Shown: one piece after another, positions 1 to 12,775 of the stretch
Layout of the letters: the number at the start of each line of letters is the position of its first letter
How positions within the stretch are numbered: the first letter of the stretch is position 1
Assembly: GCF_910592395.1 (NCBI RefSeq)
Contig: NC_088320.1
Coordinates: 5,520,001-5,580,000 of the forward strand
Source: Lineus longissimus
Lineage: Eukaryota; Nemertea; Pilidiophora; Heteronemertea; Lineidae
Reading direction: 5' to 3'
DNA length: 60,000 nt
Notes under the pieces: generated by a model
Told to the model about the DNA's origin: nothing
Seen by the model: the letters and a program-made list of their open reading frames with translations, nothing else
The model's database searches: none
Position numbers and translations under genes: made by a program

Positions 1-1220
1 TGGTCAAATTGTAATATAAGGCACGCGCCTCGGAAGTGTACCCAAGCAGGTTTTTGCATACTATTTTCGTCCACCTGAGCATAAGATAACATATGTTCGT
101 TGGAAATAAAAAGTTGAACAGCCACTTTGGTTTAACCAATAGTTTTGATCAGCCAAACCAAGAAGAGATGAGAAATATGTGTGATGGAATTGCTCGGACA
201 TGTCGGATTCCATTCGAGCTGAGTAACCGAACACAGTGTCCAAGGCATTGAGCCCGACTACGATACGTAACACAGAAAATGCGTGACGCTGCTTTTTCCT
301 CTTTTCGAAAGTTCGTCACGTAATCGATCTTATATACTTCTTGTACTATGTATAACATGATATAATGACCAAGTCGACATAAAAATCTCAGTGGCCTGAC
401 TGAGTTTAAAGAGACGTGCAATGTACATGTATGAACATGTAAAGTCAACCTCTTGAACTACGGTTAGTTAGTAAGACGTATGAAATTATAGAGGAACGAA
501 GTTGTTAAGAAAAAAAACACTACACCATCTCTAAGTGGATATTGGTGTTTTTCTTCGAACTTGTTTGCGTCTATGAGAAAAATCTTGGCAGGACACATTA
601 TTTTCATTCCTTGACAGGTCAATGCATAGTCTGACAAACCCTTCCCGCCCTGAATCAGCCATGCATCCATCCTTATTAGCGCGCATACATAAGAGACAAC
701 ACCGGCCATTAAACCTGACATGTCATACTTCGCCCTTTTAAAAACATGACGCAACATTGGGTGTCCTATAAAAGATTTTAGTTGGGATCCCAGGTGGAAA
801 ACAAGCGTAGGTTTTGGATGAGTACCCTTGACGGGGTAACTGGCGTCGGGGGTATACCGCCGCTGAATTCGCTCTGTCTGTGTGTACAAGACCCTTTTCT
901 TTTCAAAGAGATAGCAATCTTTCGATGATTAGATTCCTGCCGCGTGGGGTGGCCATGCCTCGGCCTGTCCCGTCGCAAGGGGACGTGAACAAAACATATA
1001 ACTCTTCCCTGCCATGAAGGGCTTTACATTTTACTCAATCTTACGACATCACACATGCCAAGTGTCATTAATACGTCATTATATCTTCCCATCAACATTT
1101 CGATGAAAGGAAAACAAACGTAAGCCCCCCAGGTCGCCGTTGCCTATGCTTAGAAAGGGCCTATAATAGTATTTTACTAATGAGATTCTGTCAATTGGAG
1201 GGCTGTCTGACAAATACCTT

Positions 1221-1266
1221 AAAGTTGTTTTCTCACACGATAATTTTTATTTGAGAAAACAACTTT
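1221..1266. repeat. Perfect 15-bp inverted repeat
   Basis: AAAGTTGTTTTCTCA at 1221-1235 is exactly reverse-complemented at 1252-1266, with a 16-nt AT-rich spacer. It could be the core of a small foldback element; no target duplication is evident. Confidence 0.6.
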
Positions 1267-3254
1267 TTTTCTTCATTATATGTGTAATTTTGAATTTAAT
1301 CCTGCAAAAAAACAACTCGAAGAAAGTGTTATTTTAATTCGGCTTATGGTACAGGTACTATACTCTTTGTCTGATTCGGCAAGTTTTATTGAAAGACACA
1401 GAATCGAATATGATATTAATCATGGACATTATAGTTCAAAATCCTCTTGAATATCCGCTTCAATGATCATAACACCAGCAATTGGTACACTCCGGACGCA
1501 GTCGACCGGCCTCGTCCTGTCGCCCGGATAGATGGCGAAATGGCCTGCATAGGCGTCCAGCAACTGGAGGGGGGAACGTTTTATTACTTTCACTGACGAC
1601 ATACAAGTCTTTACTACTCGCTTGTAATCTACCATTGCTTATCAGTTAGTTTTCTTCTAATAAAATGGCAATAAATTGTAACAATTTCATGGTCCATTAT
1701 CTTTTTTGAAGTTTTTAATGAACAGGTTAGTGTCGCGCATGCCCATTGGTGGCAACTAGCCGGACTCTCACTCCGTCACACCGTGCAGGACCCGACCAGA
1801 GGCACGAGGCAATAAGAGCTCAATAACCCCCCCTCGACTGACAACACATGTAAAAGGAAAAAATCTGAACTTTTTAATCTGTAAAATTCGCTTGAGAACG
1901 TTCCCGCGAAAATGTTCCTCTTACATCGTCGTTTCAAAGGTGACATCAGCACAACCATAGAGGTTTTATTTCACTATAAAAATATATAAAATCAGTTTAT
2001 CAAAATATGTCTGAGTTTTATCCCTCGAAAGGCATGAATTTCCCTTTAGCATTCTTGTATTAGCTTTAAGATGTGTCAACGTATTGTTACTTGGATTCTA
2101 TTCCCTTTGCAAATCGTTTGATGTGTGCCGCTGAGCCTTTGTTGTGGGTGATTTTGAGTAAAACCAGATCGCCCAATCAGGTTTATAAAATATTATTCGG
2201 ATTCTATCGCGATATGTTCCGTCACTCTTCTGCGGTCTCGCACACTTGTTTGGTATATGGACAGCAGACATTGTTTTGATAAAGGCCCCAATAAAACATA
2301 ATTTAAAAAGAACATTTTAAAGAATTAGAATAATGTGCTGCTATCTTTTTAAACATTTATTAGAATGTGGTATTTCACATGGGTATAATAGCTATATTTG
2401 GCTTTGAATGTTTTCTTAAGAAAGCAGACGGCTTGGTGACTATTTAGTTATATATACATTTAGCTGCAAAGGCCTATTTTTTATAATTAAGGTTACATGG
2501 AGAAAACCAAGTTCCTATTTCTGCTTGTTCTTATGATATGACCCCGTTATGATACCCATTTAAAACATCACATTATAAAACAATGGCATCACGTTATTCC
2601 GATGGAATACAAGGTGCGCAAGTTGGAAGGCGCGGTATTTTCAAGAATGAAAGTTGTAACATAGAAGGAGTATTGAAGATAGCCACATATACGCACTTGG
2701 CGGAGTTTGGTAATTATCCTAACATTGGACGGGGTGGAGTGGAATTTACAGAAAGACGCAACAATCTGACAACATCATCATAACTGAAGAACTTCCATCG
2801 ATTGCAGTTTGCCTATTTTATAACAAGGCGGCAGCACATGCATATGCCGTCCTGGAAACCAGTTGGTCAAAACACGTTTTGCACATAGCAAGATGAATGG
2901 TATTGTCACGAGCAAACTGGAGGGCACCAAGCCAGAGGAATGCCAAGGATGAAAGCAGCCCAGCAGGTGTGACGCAACGACTAACTAGAACAAGATTGAA
3001 AGACGGGTTTGACAATGCGCTCATTAGTGAAGGGGGAGGCCCGCAGACACGGTGTCTTGTCCCCTTTACATCTGGGCCTCGCTTCGGTGATGGTGGTGCC
3101 TTTGAGGACGGGAAGACTGTGAGAAGGATAGAAAATACCTTCTGGAACAATTCAACCTTGCTGTGAGGGCATGTCCGTAGGGCTTTTAGGGTGGATTCGG
3201 TGACCGAGGACATGGTTTCGCAATACAGTCATGGCAGTATTAATTTTTGACTTG

Positions 3255-3350
3255 TTCAAGGACACAAAGACGAAATGGCGGCGATCCCTCTGAGTGTCGA
3301 TCCAACGACCTCCTGATGATGATCACCGTGCCGTAGCCGCTATGCACTCC
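3255..3350 (-). mobile_element. Degraded tRNA-like sequence, possible SINE remnant
   Basis: On the minus strand the stretch AGGAGGTCGTTGGATCGACA resembles the variable-region and T-arm of initiator-type tRNAs (GGTCGATGGATCGAAA). An A-box-like TAGCGGCTACGGCACGG lies upstream. It cannot fold into a full cloverleaf, so it is not a functional tRNA gene. A SINE fragment is the likeliest reading, but chance similarity remains possible. Confidence 0.3.
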
Positions 3351-5470
3351 CTAAACTGTTAGATATAAACACTTGACTGGGCTTGATTTTGCTACCTTGT
3401 TATGGTTTTGGTGGTAAATGGTTAAAGAAAACACCATTCCCGTTGTAAATAACTAAGCTACATTGAACCATTTCAATAAAATACAGTTCGCTCTTTGAAA
3501 CTTGATCGTTAACTACCAGGTTAAGAGGACCCCACTTATCTACACAAAACATAAAATACAAACATTCCACAGACAATTTCGTTCAATCAATCCCCGCACA
3601 ATTTATATCGTCTTCATATACATATCCGAAACACGATTGAGCTCAACACCTTTGTAATGAAATGACCAAGTTAACGATACGAACAAAAACTGTACATAAT
3701 GTACAGCGTGGCTGCATAATTCTTTTTCACGTCAATATGAATTGCACCGTACATATCTTCACAAATACTCGAAGATCATTGTCACCACTCCTCCACGCCC
3801 CAAACCGGGGCCTGTGGCGAGGGTATTTGTACCAGACCTGCTACCCCTGGACACCGAGAGCTCCACACGGAGATCACGCCCGGAGCAAGCTCATTACCAA
3901 TTATGCCCAGGAACATCTATACCCACTTGACTTTCCAAACCTCTTGACGTACGAAGAATGCTGAATTTTTCTTTCTCAGCGAGAAGCATAATAATCACGA
4001 ATTCTTTGTTGCTCGTTTTTACTCCTTGTCGCTCTGCATGGGGCGACCTCGCCCTATCTTCTCAAACTCGTATCATGACGCGTCATCGCCGTGTATTTTT
4101 AACCACGTGTTGGCGAGGTCTGTATCTTCCGCTTCGTGTTCGTCTGCGGACACAAACAACTCTTTTAAGAATTGCGAATCGAGGCGACGAGTTCACTGGG
4201 GCTAAGAAAAGGATCGTCCGGGCTCCTGGGGTGACGGCATTCACGAATGCGACTCAATAGACTGGCCGCAGCGCGCTACACTGAGATTCACAAAGCCTGT
4301 TCTAACCCGAGGTGTCGGGGGAGGCATGGTGTCCCCTTCAGTCAGAAAGCCTCCAACGAGTTCTTGGCTCCGCATAGTCTGTAAACCGCAAACTTTTCAT
4401 TGTGGTGAAATCATGTGTGACGAATGGATAAAAAACATATCCTTGGCTTCCACAGTGTCAGAGTGTTACACGTTTCCTCTCTTGGAATGTTCTGGTCATC
4501 ACGTCGGCGTACATGTAATGTACATGTAACTACTTATGATTGTAAAAGCTCAGTTCAAGCGAGGAAGTCGAACTAGCGTGAGGTGGCGATTGAGATATAG
4601 TGTCACCTTCACTCAGTATAAAGCCTCTAACAAGACTACAAGTTCATGAGCACTGTTTAAAAAAAAACATTTTGTACATTGTCACCGTCATTTCCCAATT
4701 AAGCATAAGACCATAGTGGTGATAATCCTGAAATTTCATCTGTGGATGCTTTAGCAAATAATATAACCAATTATTGACAATATTGACCACATGTACTTTA
4801 CACACGGCAGATACGGAATAGGACCAGGAAGTTTACTCATCAACAACGACCACAACAGCACACACCAACCTTTCTCACAGCATCGCAGCCTCACATCATC
4901 TGTTCATTCATTTTTTTCTTCTTCTAAAAATGGAATACTGTGAATTTAATACGTTCACGCAGAATCCCACATCAAACAAAGGTCGAACTTACCCGTGGTG
5001 AAAAGCATCCTGTAGAGCGCGAAGAGGACAACGCGGGCAGCCACGCCCCACTCTTCTGGTCACTCCACTCTCACGACATCAACAATGTGTCCGCAAGAAA
5101 AAGATGGTCTCAAATTTCAAGTTCTGCTGAATATGAACATTTGGCAAGTTTTTGAAACCACATGGTGCTAATCTGTTCAAAATATACGGGTCTTGAAACG
5201 CGTTTGGACTTGATGTTAAAAGTAATGTGAAAATAATCTGCGACTTTTTTTTCAGATTCAAGATTGGTTGAAGAAGATTTCAGCACGGTTTCATCAACTG
5301 GTAAAACATGAGGCTTGAAATGTGAACGCAATGCACTTAAGTAGCGTATTTCTTATTTTCTCTTTCAAGGTTCGCAGTAAGCTATATACTGATTAAAACT
5401 TACTGGTCAGTCATTGCTCCCTCCCAAAGGCACCACGGACTCGACAAAAATGAAAAACATAGATATTACG

Positions 5471-5928
5471 GCTATAAATCGGGTCAACTTACACCAGCAT
5501 TAGATGTGGTGGAATCGGGTGTGCTTTCAACACTGTATGCCCTATATACGTTAGTCAATGTAAGTGATGCCGCTGACCGGTATAGAGGCTATATAAATCA
5601 GGTCAACTTACACCAGCATTAGATGTGGTGGAGTCGAGTGTGCTTTCAACACTCTATGCCCTATAGTCGAAGTAAGTGATGCCACTGACCGGTATAGCGA
5701 CTATATAAATCAGGTCAACTTACACCAGCATTAGATGTGGTGGAGTCGGGTGTGTTGTCAACACTGTATGCCCTATATACGTTAGTCAATGTAAGTGATG
5801 CCACTGACCGGTATAGCGGCTATATAAATCAGGTCAACTTACACCAGCATTAGATGTGGTGGAGTCGAGTGTGTTTTCAACACTGTATGCCCTATAGTCA
5901 ATGTAAGTGATGCCGCTGACCGGTATAC
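5471..5928. repeat. Tandem repeat, four copies of a ~111-120 bp unit
   Basis: Unit starts are at 5471, 5588, 5699 and 5819, so periods are 117, 111 and 120 bp. Each unit begins GCTATATAAATCAGGTCAAC and continues through ACACCAGCATTAGATG and CAACACTGTATGCC, ending at GACCGGTATA. The length differences come mainly from presence or absence of the TATACGTTAG segment before TCAATGTAAG. Copies are over 90% alike by eye, implying recent amplification or homogenisation. The array ends about ten bases from the tail of a SINE-like element. Confidence 0.93.
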
Positions 5929-5934
5929 AGGTCG

Positions 5935-6217
5935 ATCATTTATAATAACGGCACAGTGCCAAAGAAAGGTCATCTCTATATTGCTCCCCCATTAAAAACA
6001 CTGAGTTGAGAGCAAAGCGTCAGCTGAGACGTTACTAGCTATATGAACTGTACTGGGCAATTGTAAAGTAGGGGGAAACCGGAGATCCCGTTGGAAACCT
6101 ACGCTGTCGAAGAGAGTCGCTCTCTGTCACATGAACGTAACAGAACCAACCGGGAATAGAACCCGGGACCTCAGAGCTGATAGGCGCTGATGATTCAACT
6201 GCGCGACTCCGGCGGCC
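5935..6217 (-). mobile_element. tRNA-derived SINE
   Basis: Read on the minus strand from 6217, the element starts with a tRNA-like head. It has an A-box-like GTCGCGCAGTTG region and a perfect T-arm CCGGG-TTCTATT-CCCGG carrying a B-box (about 6163-6152). The preceding GAGGTC is typical of tRNA variable regions. The acceptor stem does not pair, so it is not a working tRNA. Downstream is a body including AACGGGATCTCCGGTTTCC, similar in character to conserved central domains of metazoan SINEs (from memory, not verified). The 3' boundary is uncertain. It seems to run into the tandem array at 5928. Confidence 0.65.
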
Positions 6218-6780
6218 AAATTCCTGTCATGGATTTTTCTACAGACAATGCTGCCACCTTAGAAGTTGCGACAGCTTCTGACTTTGCGTGCAGTGTTACC
6301 ATAGCGCCGAAGAAAAAATATTCTAGAAAACATCACAACATGAAATCGTTTTTAAACAAACAAAGACCCGGTATAGCCAACGCGAGAATTGAAACCTGAG
6401 ATCTTACATCCGAACCGTTTATGCTACATTACACCTTCGATACCCTGTTGACAACAACGTCCGACTTATCGATTACACCATTGATTCACATTCATATGTA
6501 TAAATACCATCGAACTATATTTTTTATTAAAAAACGCATCAGAGGCATTCGGAAATTTATCACTTTGCAAGAAAAATCGATCACAGGGGTTTCATGTATC
6601 ATTTGCGCATTGTTTGGCTGTTTTGTGATGGTTTGAAAGAAATAGCAAACAGAATGTTGATTAAAAAAAAGCTTGCTTGTTTTATCAAAATGACACTGAG
6701 TGTTTGAATGTTTAAAGGCAGTGGCCATCTTTGACTATCTTTTGATATGACTTGGTTATCGAGAAGGCGATTTTGAAGTT
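6218..6780. other. Gene-less stretch between SINE and dispersed repeat copy A
   Basis: AT-rich sequence with only short open frames on both strands and no recognisable motif or repeat. Confidence 0.5.
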
Positions 6781-6785
6781 TATAT

Positions 6786-6981
6786 GCATTGTTTGCCCCC
6801 TGCCGGTTAAGATCTACCTACCTCCATGGAAGTTGTTTCTTGGTGGCCGATGTTATCAATATTTTTCGCAATTACCCTGTTAATAAGACAATAGAATTAT
6901 GTGAATTCAGGCCTAGGTGCGAGCGGGCTTTGTTTCAAGACTATGCACCGCCCGTATTAGGCTAGGCCGGAATTCTTTAAA
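6786..6981 (-). repeat. Dispersed repeat, copy A (opposite orientation to B and C)
   Basis: Its reverse complement aligns with 9132-9315 and 14648-14840. Shared landmarks are GAATTC(A/C)GGCCTAG, AAACAAAGC(C/T)CGCT, GCACCT, CTGTCTTAT, an AACATCGACC-like block, and a CTTCCATGG block. Divergence is moderate (point changes and small indels), so this is an old interspersed family. No open frame is shared and the terminal structure is unclear. Confidence 0.7.
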
Positions 6982-9102
6982 CTGCGATGTAATGTAATGG
7001 GCAATAAAACGAAAATGTAAGACCTGTAACTCTAGAGCTTTTCGTTAAAGTCATTGCTGCCGTTTGTGTCTAAAGCTCTTTGATACGCATGCCACAAATT
7101 AACAATATGTAAAAATCTGTCAAAGAGGGAAGGTTGATGCATCTTTGATACATCTAAGGATACGCCAAGCTTTTGAAATCACATGAACCTGTACTTTGTG
7201 TGAAAAAGTCAACACTAGTCGCGCTCGGCGTGTATCTAAAGTTCACAGCGGCTTCGGTAGCCCAAAGGCGTGCGGTCTCTTTTTCGTAAGCAAAAGGCTA
7301 TCGAACACCATTCCTATTCAAAGTTGTTTAAGATCGATATTAAACATGTTAAAGCGATGTTTTAAAGCGAAGGATGATCATTTGGTATGCTGTGAAAGAT
7401 AACTCCACTAATACATGTAGTTAGAAATTGGGGTTTGGATTTCAAAAATGCGCTACGCCTGGAGTCAAAAGTCAATCCTTCACATCCATTCCGCGAGTTC
7501 TGTTTTGTCATTTCTAAGCTGTTGTGGTGTCATATTCTTTGTTGCAGACTCTGGTTTAAAGAATCGGAAATACTGCTAGATTCTGATTGGATAAAATACG
7601 ACATTTTCCACAATGAACAGCTCAATAACGTAAAAATCTATTTTAAAACTAACAATTGAAATCCCTTTTAAACATACATGTATATGGTCACTGTTCTAAC
7701 TTTGAGAGAGAATCCGTTTAGAAAAATAAAGTTCAACTGATACGTTGGCGGTGAATTCTACTCCATATGTAATCATCTCAAAAAATTAATGGACTGACCG
7801 ACTTTAAACTGCACGGAGGCCATTAATAAGACATTTTAAAAATCATCTCGATAATTTTACTTGTCAATCATGACAAATCATTCAATATAAATTGCAGAAT
7901 AACTGTCGCTATAACCATTTTGTCCGTCAAGATAATTTTGAAATGGCTGATATTTGGGGCCACGGCATTTAGTGATAGACGGGCATTTGGGAGCGAATTT
8001 TTGGCGGGAAGAGTACAATATATTATATTCAATCACTCACGCAACTTTCTGGGGATAGTTATGAGTGCGAATCATTTATAAATCGCCCCTACGTACATGT
8101 AGATAGCAAAAATTTAATTTTACCGTGAGTGCAGTTTTTACACGAATTGGGTTCGGAGTGAGTACGTATGGCGCGAATATATCAAGTGTGAAGGCCTGTA
8201 AACCGACTCGAACATGTCGGCGACACATAATATTTCATCACTTCGTCATCAACAAACTCGTCTGAATGTAAAACTGGTAGTATAAATTTTTGTCTTTTAT
8301 ATACGCTCTCATTACTTCTGTGTCGTCCATTTTCCTATACACAGTGTGAATTACACACATGATTGTGTATACCATCTATGATAGTATTCGGTTTAATTTA
8401 CATCAGCCAGTTTCCTATTTAGGTACTGATTCAATATTTATTTTCCTCCGCACAACCTATGATTCGGCGAGAAAATAGCAGCTCATCATGCACCGGGGCC
8501 ACCGCAAAGCACACGGAGAGATAGCAGCGCAATTTGGCCGTCACAAAATCACCATAATTGACACTTCTGAGCATGCTCATTAGTGCCATTCATCCTTTCA
8601 ATCAATGCGAATTTCATGCTACACCACCGCCGCGCAAGTGCAGATCTTAAGCCGGTTTGATTCAACACCACTTGAGTGAACAATCGAAGCAAATTTACCA
8701 TCAAATGATTTGGATCCTCTGAAATTTCCCCGATTGTTCTCAAGCATAAACCTCAGATGACAATGGCGACTTCCCAGCTTCCAGTAGATAACTGCAGCTT
8801 AGTATTGAACGCGATTCTCTGTTTAATCCTCATTGATGAGTGCAATCTTCATCGTCCACTTGTGCACGTGGTTGTTAGGATCTGATTGTCATTTCATTTT
8901 CTATTATAGCCTTCCTCCGCCACATCCTTGGGTTACAGACCAACTCAATCTTTCTGTGGGAACGCTTACCAACAGTTTGAACCTTTTTGACAATAATTTA
9001 TGATCTTGCCGCTTAGATACGTTGGGGTCAATCCAACTACCCTTTGTTGTTTATGCATGCAACAATGATCATGAAAACTAGCCAAGTACATAAAACGTCA
9101 AT
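6982..9102. other. Gene-less stretch
   Basis: I see no gene or clear repeat. Short open frames (for example 7435-7659 plus, 8549-8743 minus) lack recognisable domains. Confidence 0.5.
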
Positions 9103-9315
9103 ACCATAACGTTTTTCCCCCTTACCTCTCATTTAAAAGAATTCAGGCCTAGTCCAATAAACTTAAACAAAGCCCGCTGGCACCTTGGCCCAAATTCGCA
9201 TCGTTCAACTGTCTTATCGAAGGGTACTCCGAGCAAATACTGATAACATTGACCCCCACGAAACAGCTTCCATATGGTCGATTGGCCTAAACGGGCAAGT
9301 TTGATAAACGAAATG
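9103..9315 (+). repeat. Dispersed repeat, copy B
   Basis: Same family and orientation as copy C. It begins with a TTTTTCCCCCTTA stretch, then AAAGAATTCAGGCCTAG, AAACAAAGCCCGCT, CAACTGTCTTATCGAAG, ATAACATTGACCC, and CAGCTTCCATATGG. The boundaries are estimated by comparison with copy C only. Confidence 0.75.
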
Positions 9316-10233
9316 ACAAAACCTGCCTATGATCGCGTTAGTTTTTGCTGTTCATATCATTCTCTCTGTTGCCGGTTTGAAATGGTATATGCCGAGCTTG
9401 AAAAAGGTACGTTTAAGCAGAAAGTTACTTCGCTTCGAATCGGATATCTAGAATCAGGTATACTATACATTGCAGCCTTGCTTGCAGACATTGACGTGTT
9501 TTTTTGTTCATTGGTAACGTAGGTGTAATGGTATTTGCATCAATACAGAAATCGAAAATAGTTATCATTACAGTGTTAGGAGTTTTGTTTTTGCAAGCTT
9601 CCCTTAAATCATAACCTTGGAAAACATCTCTCCACCTCAGCACCCGGCCGTGCCCTCTCGCCATCTTAGGGATAATTACCCCCATTTAAAACTCCCATCT
9701 TAATGCAGCGACGCGCAGTGATACGGCGATACGTCATCCCGCTACCGTCTCCCTTGAAGACATCCGCGGTACCTGTCAGCCCATTTGCAAGTGTAATTTT
9801 CACTCTTTCTCCGTCTTCGCTATAACGCCGCGCACAAATCGCCAGAAGCCCACTTTGAAGTCAATCTATAAAAGCTCATAACGTCATTAAGTGTAATTTG
9901 CGACAACGCGACTTTCTTGTATTGTAGCGAAAGACCGTTGCATCTAGGCCTAATGAGACTGAAATGATACCTTTCGTTCTATCAGCCAATACTGGCCCAG
10001 CTCCTCGGGTAATAACTGTAATTTCGTATCGATCCAGTACGATAATTTGAGCTGTCGTGATCGGTGGATGTCAGGCTTCCTCTCGGTGTTATGATTCGTT
10101 CGAAAAGCTTCTGATCGCGGCAAGAATGAAGTCAGTCAGGCGAACATGGTGAGGGAGAAAGGAATCAGCTACTGTGATTTCAAGGCAGAAACGAAACTTT
10201 TGCTGTGCATTTGCCCAGCGGCCCAGCGGCCTG

Positions 10234-10280
10234 CACTCTTAGAAATGCAGGTTTTTGAGCTTCTGAAAAACATTTGTTTG
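10234..10280 (+). mobile_element. Solo terminus related to the 50.8-kb MITE
   Basis: CACTCTTAGAAATG followed by TTTTTGAGC and CTGAAAAAC closely matches the left terminus of the element at 50818. No matching right terminus is found downstream, so this copy is truncated or too diverged at its other end. It is preceded by a duplicated GCCCAGCGG (10213-10230). Confidence 0.55.
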
Positions 10281-11175
10281 TCGGCCAACACAAATATGTT
10301 TGGAGGTTTTTTCAAAAAATTTAAAAACACTTCGATTTTCACAATGTCAGAAACCATTTAGGGTTTTCCATCACTTCATTGTCCGTTTCGTATTTTGGCA
10401 AGCCTCCATGCTAAATTCTTAAACGACGAGACACTCAACTGAATAAACCTTTTCATCGACTTGCTGTTCACAGTTGAATCGCTACAACACCACATATTTC
10501 AACATATAATGCAAGATACCAAACAACAAAAAACACAATACACAATATCAGATAACAAACACATCATTTTTTCCGCTTCGTAATCTTTTTTGGAGGCAAG
10601 CTTTTCGTGAGCACATGTCTCATTTTTAGATGACAAGGTACTCAATTGAATCAACTTTTGCTTGGATAGCCAGGATTCAAATTTCAAATACATTACATAA
10701 ACAATCAAATTATCCGCGCGTGCAAGCCAGCAGCATCATAATAATTATTCAAAATAATCGGGTTATAATGTGCATTATTTATTTTTGATACAATCCGGAT
10801 TTTCGATCAGGTACGAATCTCGCTATTTTTACATAGCTATACAAAGGAGGGTGTCGTGTTATCTAATTGATGTTGTGACATAAGTCGAAGGGATGAAATA
10901 ATACTGCATTGTTTCACTGGTTTGACGTGTTAAGTTACCAAGTAAGGCAAATTCATTCAACAACTGTATCATTTTATTCACGTGACGGCGAAATATAACT
11001 GAATTACATGGTACGGAGCTATTCAAATGCAAAAAAACTATTCCGCACCCTCTCTGGAACCTGCTATTTAATACCGAGGGCATTGTGTGTGTTGTTTTTC
11101 TTCAGTTTTCTTCCATGACATTTTGTTGGGTTGAATGACATCAAGCGGGTTGTAATCACGCCACGCTGCAATGCA

Positions 11176-11340
11176 ATAGGACACCACTCTATTAAGGACA
11201 ACCTCTCTATTGCGGAGGATAGTTTTGATCCCAAATTGGTTGTTTTCATCCAATTTGACCTCTCTGATCAGGACACCTCTCTTTTAAGGACCACAGCACT
11301 TGTCAGTCCCGAGGGTGTCCTTAATAGAGAAGTTCTACTG
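11176..11340 (-). mobile_element. Fragment with Tc1/mariner- or pogo-like terminus
   Basis: On the minus strand the segment begins at 11340 with CAGTAGAACTTCTCTATTAA and continues GGACACCCTCG; it is flanked by TA at 11341-11342. CAGTAGAACCTCTCTATTAAGGACA-like ends flanked by TA are typical of pogo/Tigger-type Tc1/mariner elements. Inside, related CTCTATTAAGGACA motifs recur (about 11190-11215 and 11260-11290). No mirror-image CAGTAG end lies to the left, so only one terminus survives. No transposase is encoded. Confidence 0.55.
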
Positions 11341-12742
11341 TATCAACAAAGAATTTTATCTGAATTTTCCACCTCGCTTATAGATGTACTATTCCTGTAC
11401 GTTTTATGGACAGGATGGTAGATATATAAAGGGATTGTATTGTCTCTATATTCAAATTCATTAACTGATGTATCGTGTGCCCATCCCAAACGGATGTAGA
11501 AGGCTGTGAAGACCAATGCCCTGCTAATTTTCTAATAGAAATCTTCAAAAAGAGACCATTTCTGATTATTTTGAAACCAGTGACCGTAGAGATGAACATG
11601 GTAACAGGAAATCTATAATCTCCATGAAGATGAAAAAGTGAGGCCCTCACGCACGTTTGTGGCCTGTCACGTCCGGTCGGGGGTCCTTATCTTTTACGGA
11701 TGTCAACAGGCATTCGTCAAGCGGAGTCAGCGAGCCATTTTGGCCCTCCCCTGCTTTCACACTCCCACGGAGAACATCTGCCCCAGACAATGACTTGAGC
11801 GTGGTCCAGCTGGTAGGGCTGGACCCAGGGGTGCTATCTTGAAAAGGGTGCAGGAAAGGATAGGTGATTGCGTAAGAAAAGACAGTGTATAGATGAAAAT
11901 GCGTACAATATTCGTGTGCATTGCTGCAAAACTATTGTATTTGTGGTATTTGTACGAGCTCACCATCACCTCCCGAGAAATAAAATTATTCGTTATTATG
12001 ATACACTACCAAAATCACTAAAACGAACATTTCAGCAATACCTGTCTGTCAGATACCAGTATGTCTGCCTGTAGTGTTACGATTTCACCGGAAAGATTTC
12101 CCGAAGAAAGAATTCTAACGAACAAGTTTAAGATAAAGACAACGATTATTGTAGTCTCACATTTTCTTGTGTTCTTGGAATATTGACTGCTTCCGTGGGA
12201 TGACACCAGATGTGCGAGAAATTACCTGTATCACTGTAAACAACAATTAGCACACTAACACTATAGTAGATCATGGGGTGCTTCGTAAGATCAGATAATA
12301 ACTAATTTATCAATTAACACATTCTCCTGTTAAAGGAGGTGCGAAAACCGGAAGGTGTTATGGTAAAAAATAATAAAAGTTTCCGCCATTTTGGAAACTA
12401 AAAGACAACGGCTATTACTTAGTATTTATTAATTAACAGTGAAGTGTCATACTAATTACACCGGTGTAGTATTTTAGAGTGTTTCTGTGTGAGAGTGTTT
12501 CTTCTACAATAAAACTATAGCCTCGTATGGTTGTTGTTGAGGTTAGTTGTCCATTTATTCCGTGCAGAATAAGGGAACCAGTAAGGAAAATACTGAAACA
12601 TGGGAAACACTGCGAGATCTTTCACCTGTGTGAAAGTGAATCTGAGTCCCTTGAAGACAAATTCCTGAGATTATTGGATTCTGCTACAAGACAGTAATCT
12701 CGGGCGATGGCTTCTGTCGCCATATTCTTTAAGTTGTCATTC

Positions 12743-12775
12743 AAAAAGGGGGTAGGACATCATTACCCCCTTTTT
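12743..12775. repeat. Perfect 12-bp stem hairpin
   Basis: AAAAAGGGGGTA (12743-12754) is exactly reverse-complemented at 12764-12775 across a 9-nt loop. No gene end is recognised nearby, so it is listed as structure only. Confidence 0.6.

Larger units (their letters stand above)
1..5470. other. Gene-less stretch, left end
   Basis: I recognise no gene. Contents: a 15-bp perfect hairpin (1221-1266), a GC-richer patch open on both strands (2818-3213) that I cannot assign, a degraded tRNA-like sequence (3.26-3.35 kb), and a short motif at about 3.86 kb that recurs at 47.66 kb. The longest open frame (464-889, minus, 141 codons) has no recognisable domain. Confidence 0.6.

Noticed and set aside
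464-889. 141-codon minus-strand open frame
   Set aside because: No family resemblance, overlapping frames on the same strand, and no supporting splice or promoter signal.
2818-3213. Overlapping open frames on both strands (131 and 89 codons) in a GC-richer patch
   Set aside because: Neither translation is recognisable, and double-strand openness points to composition. An unrecognised exon cannot be excluded without transcript data.
6150-6217. Functional tRNA gene on the minus strand
   Set aside because: The T-arm is perfect but the acceptor stem does not pair and the anticodon stem is poor; a SINE head fits better.
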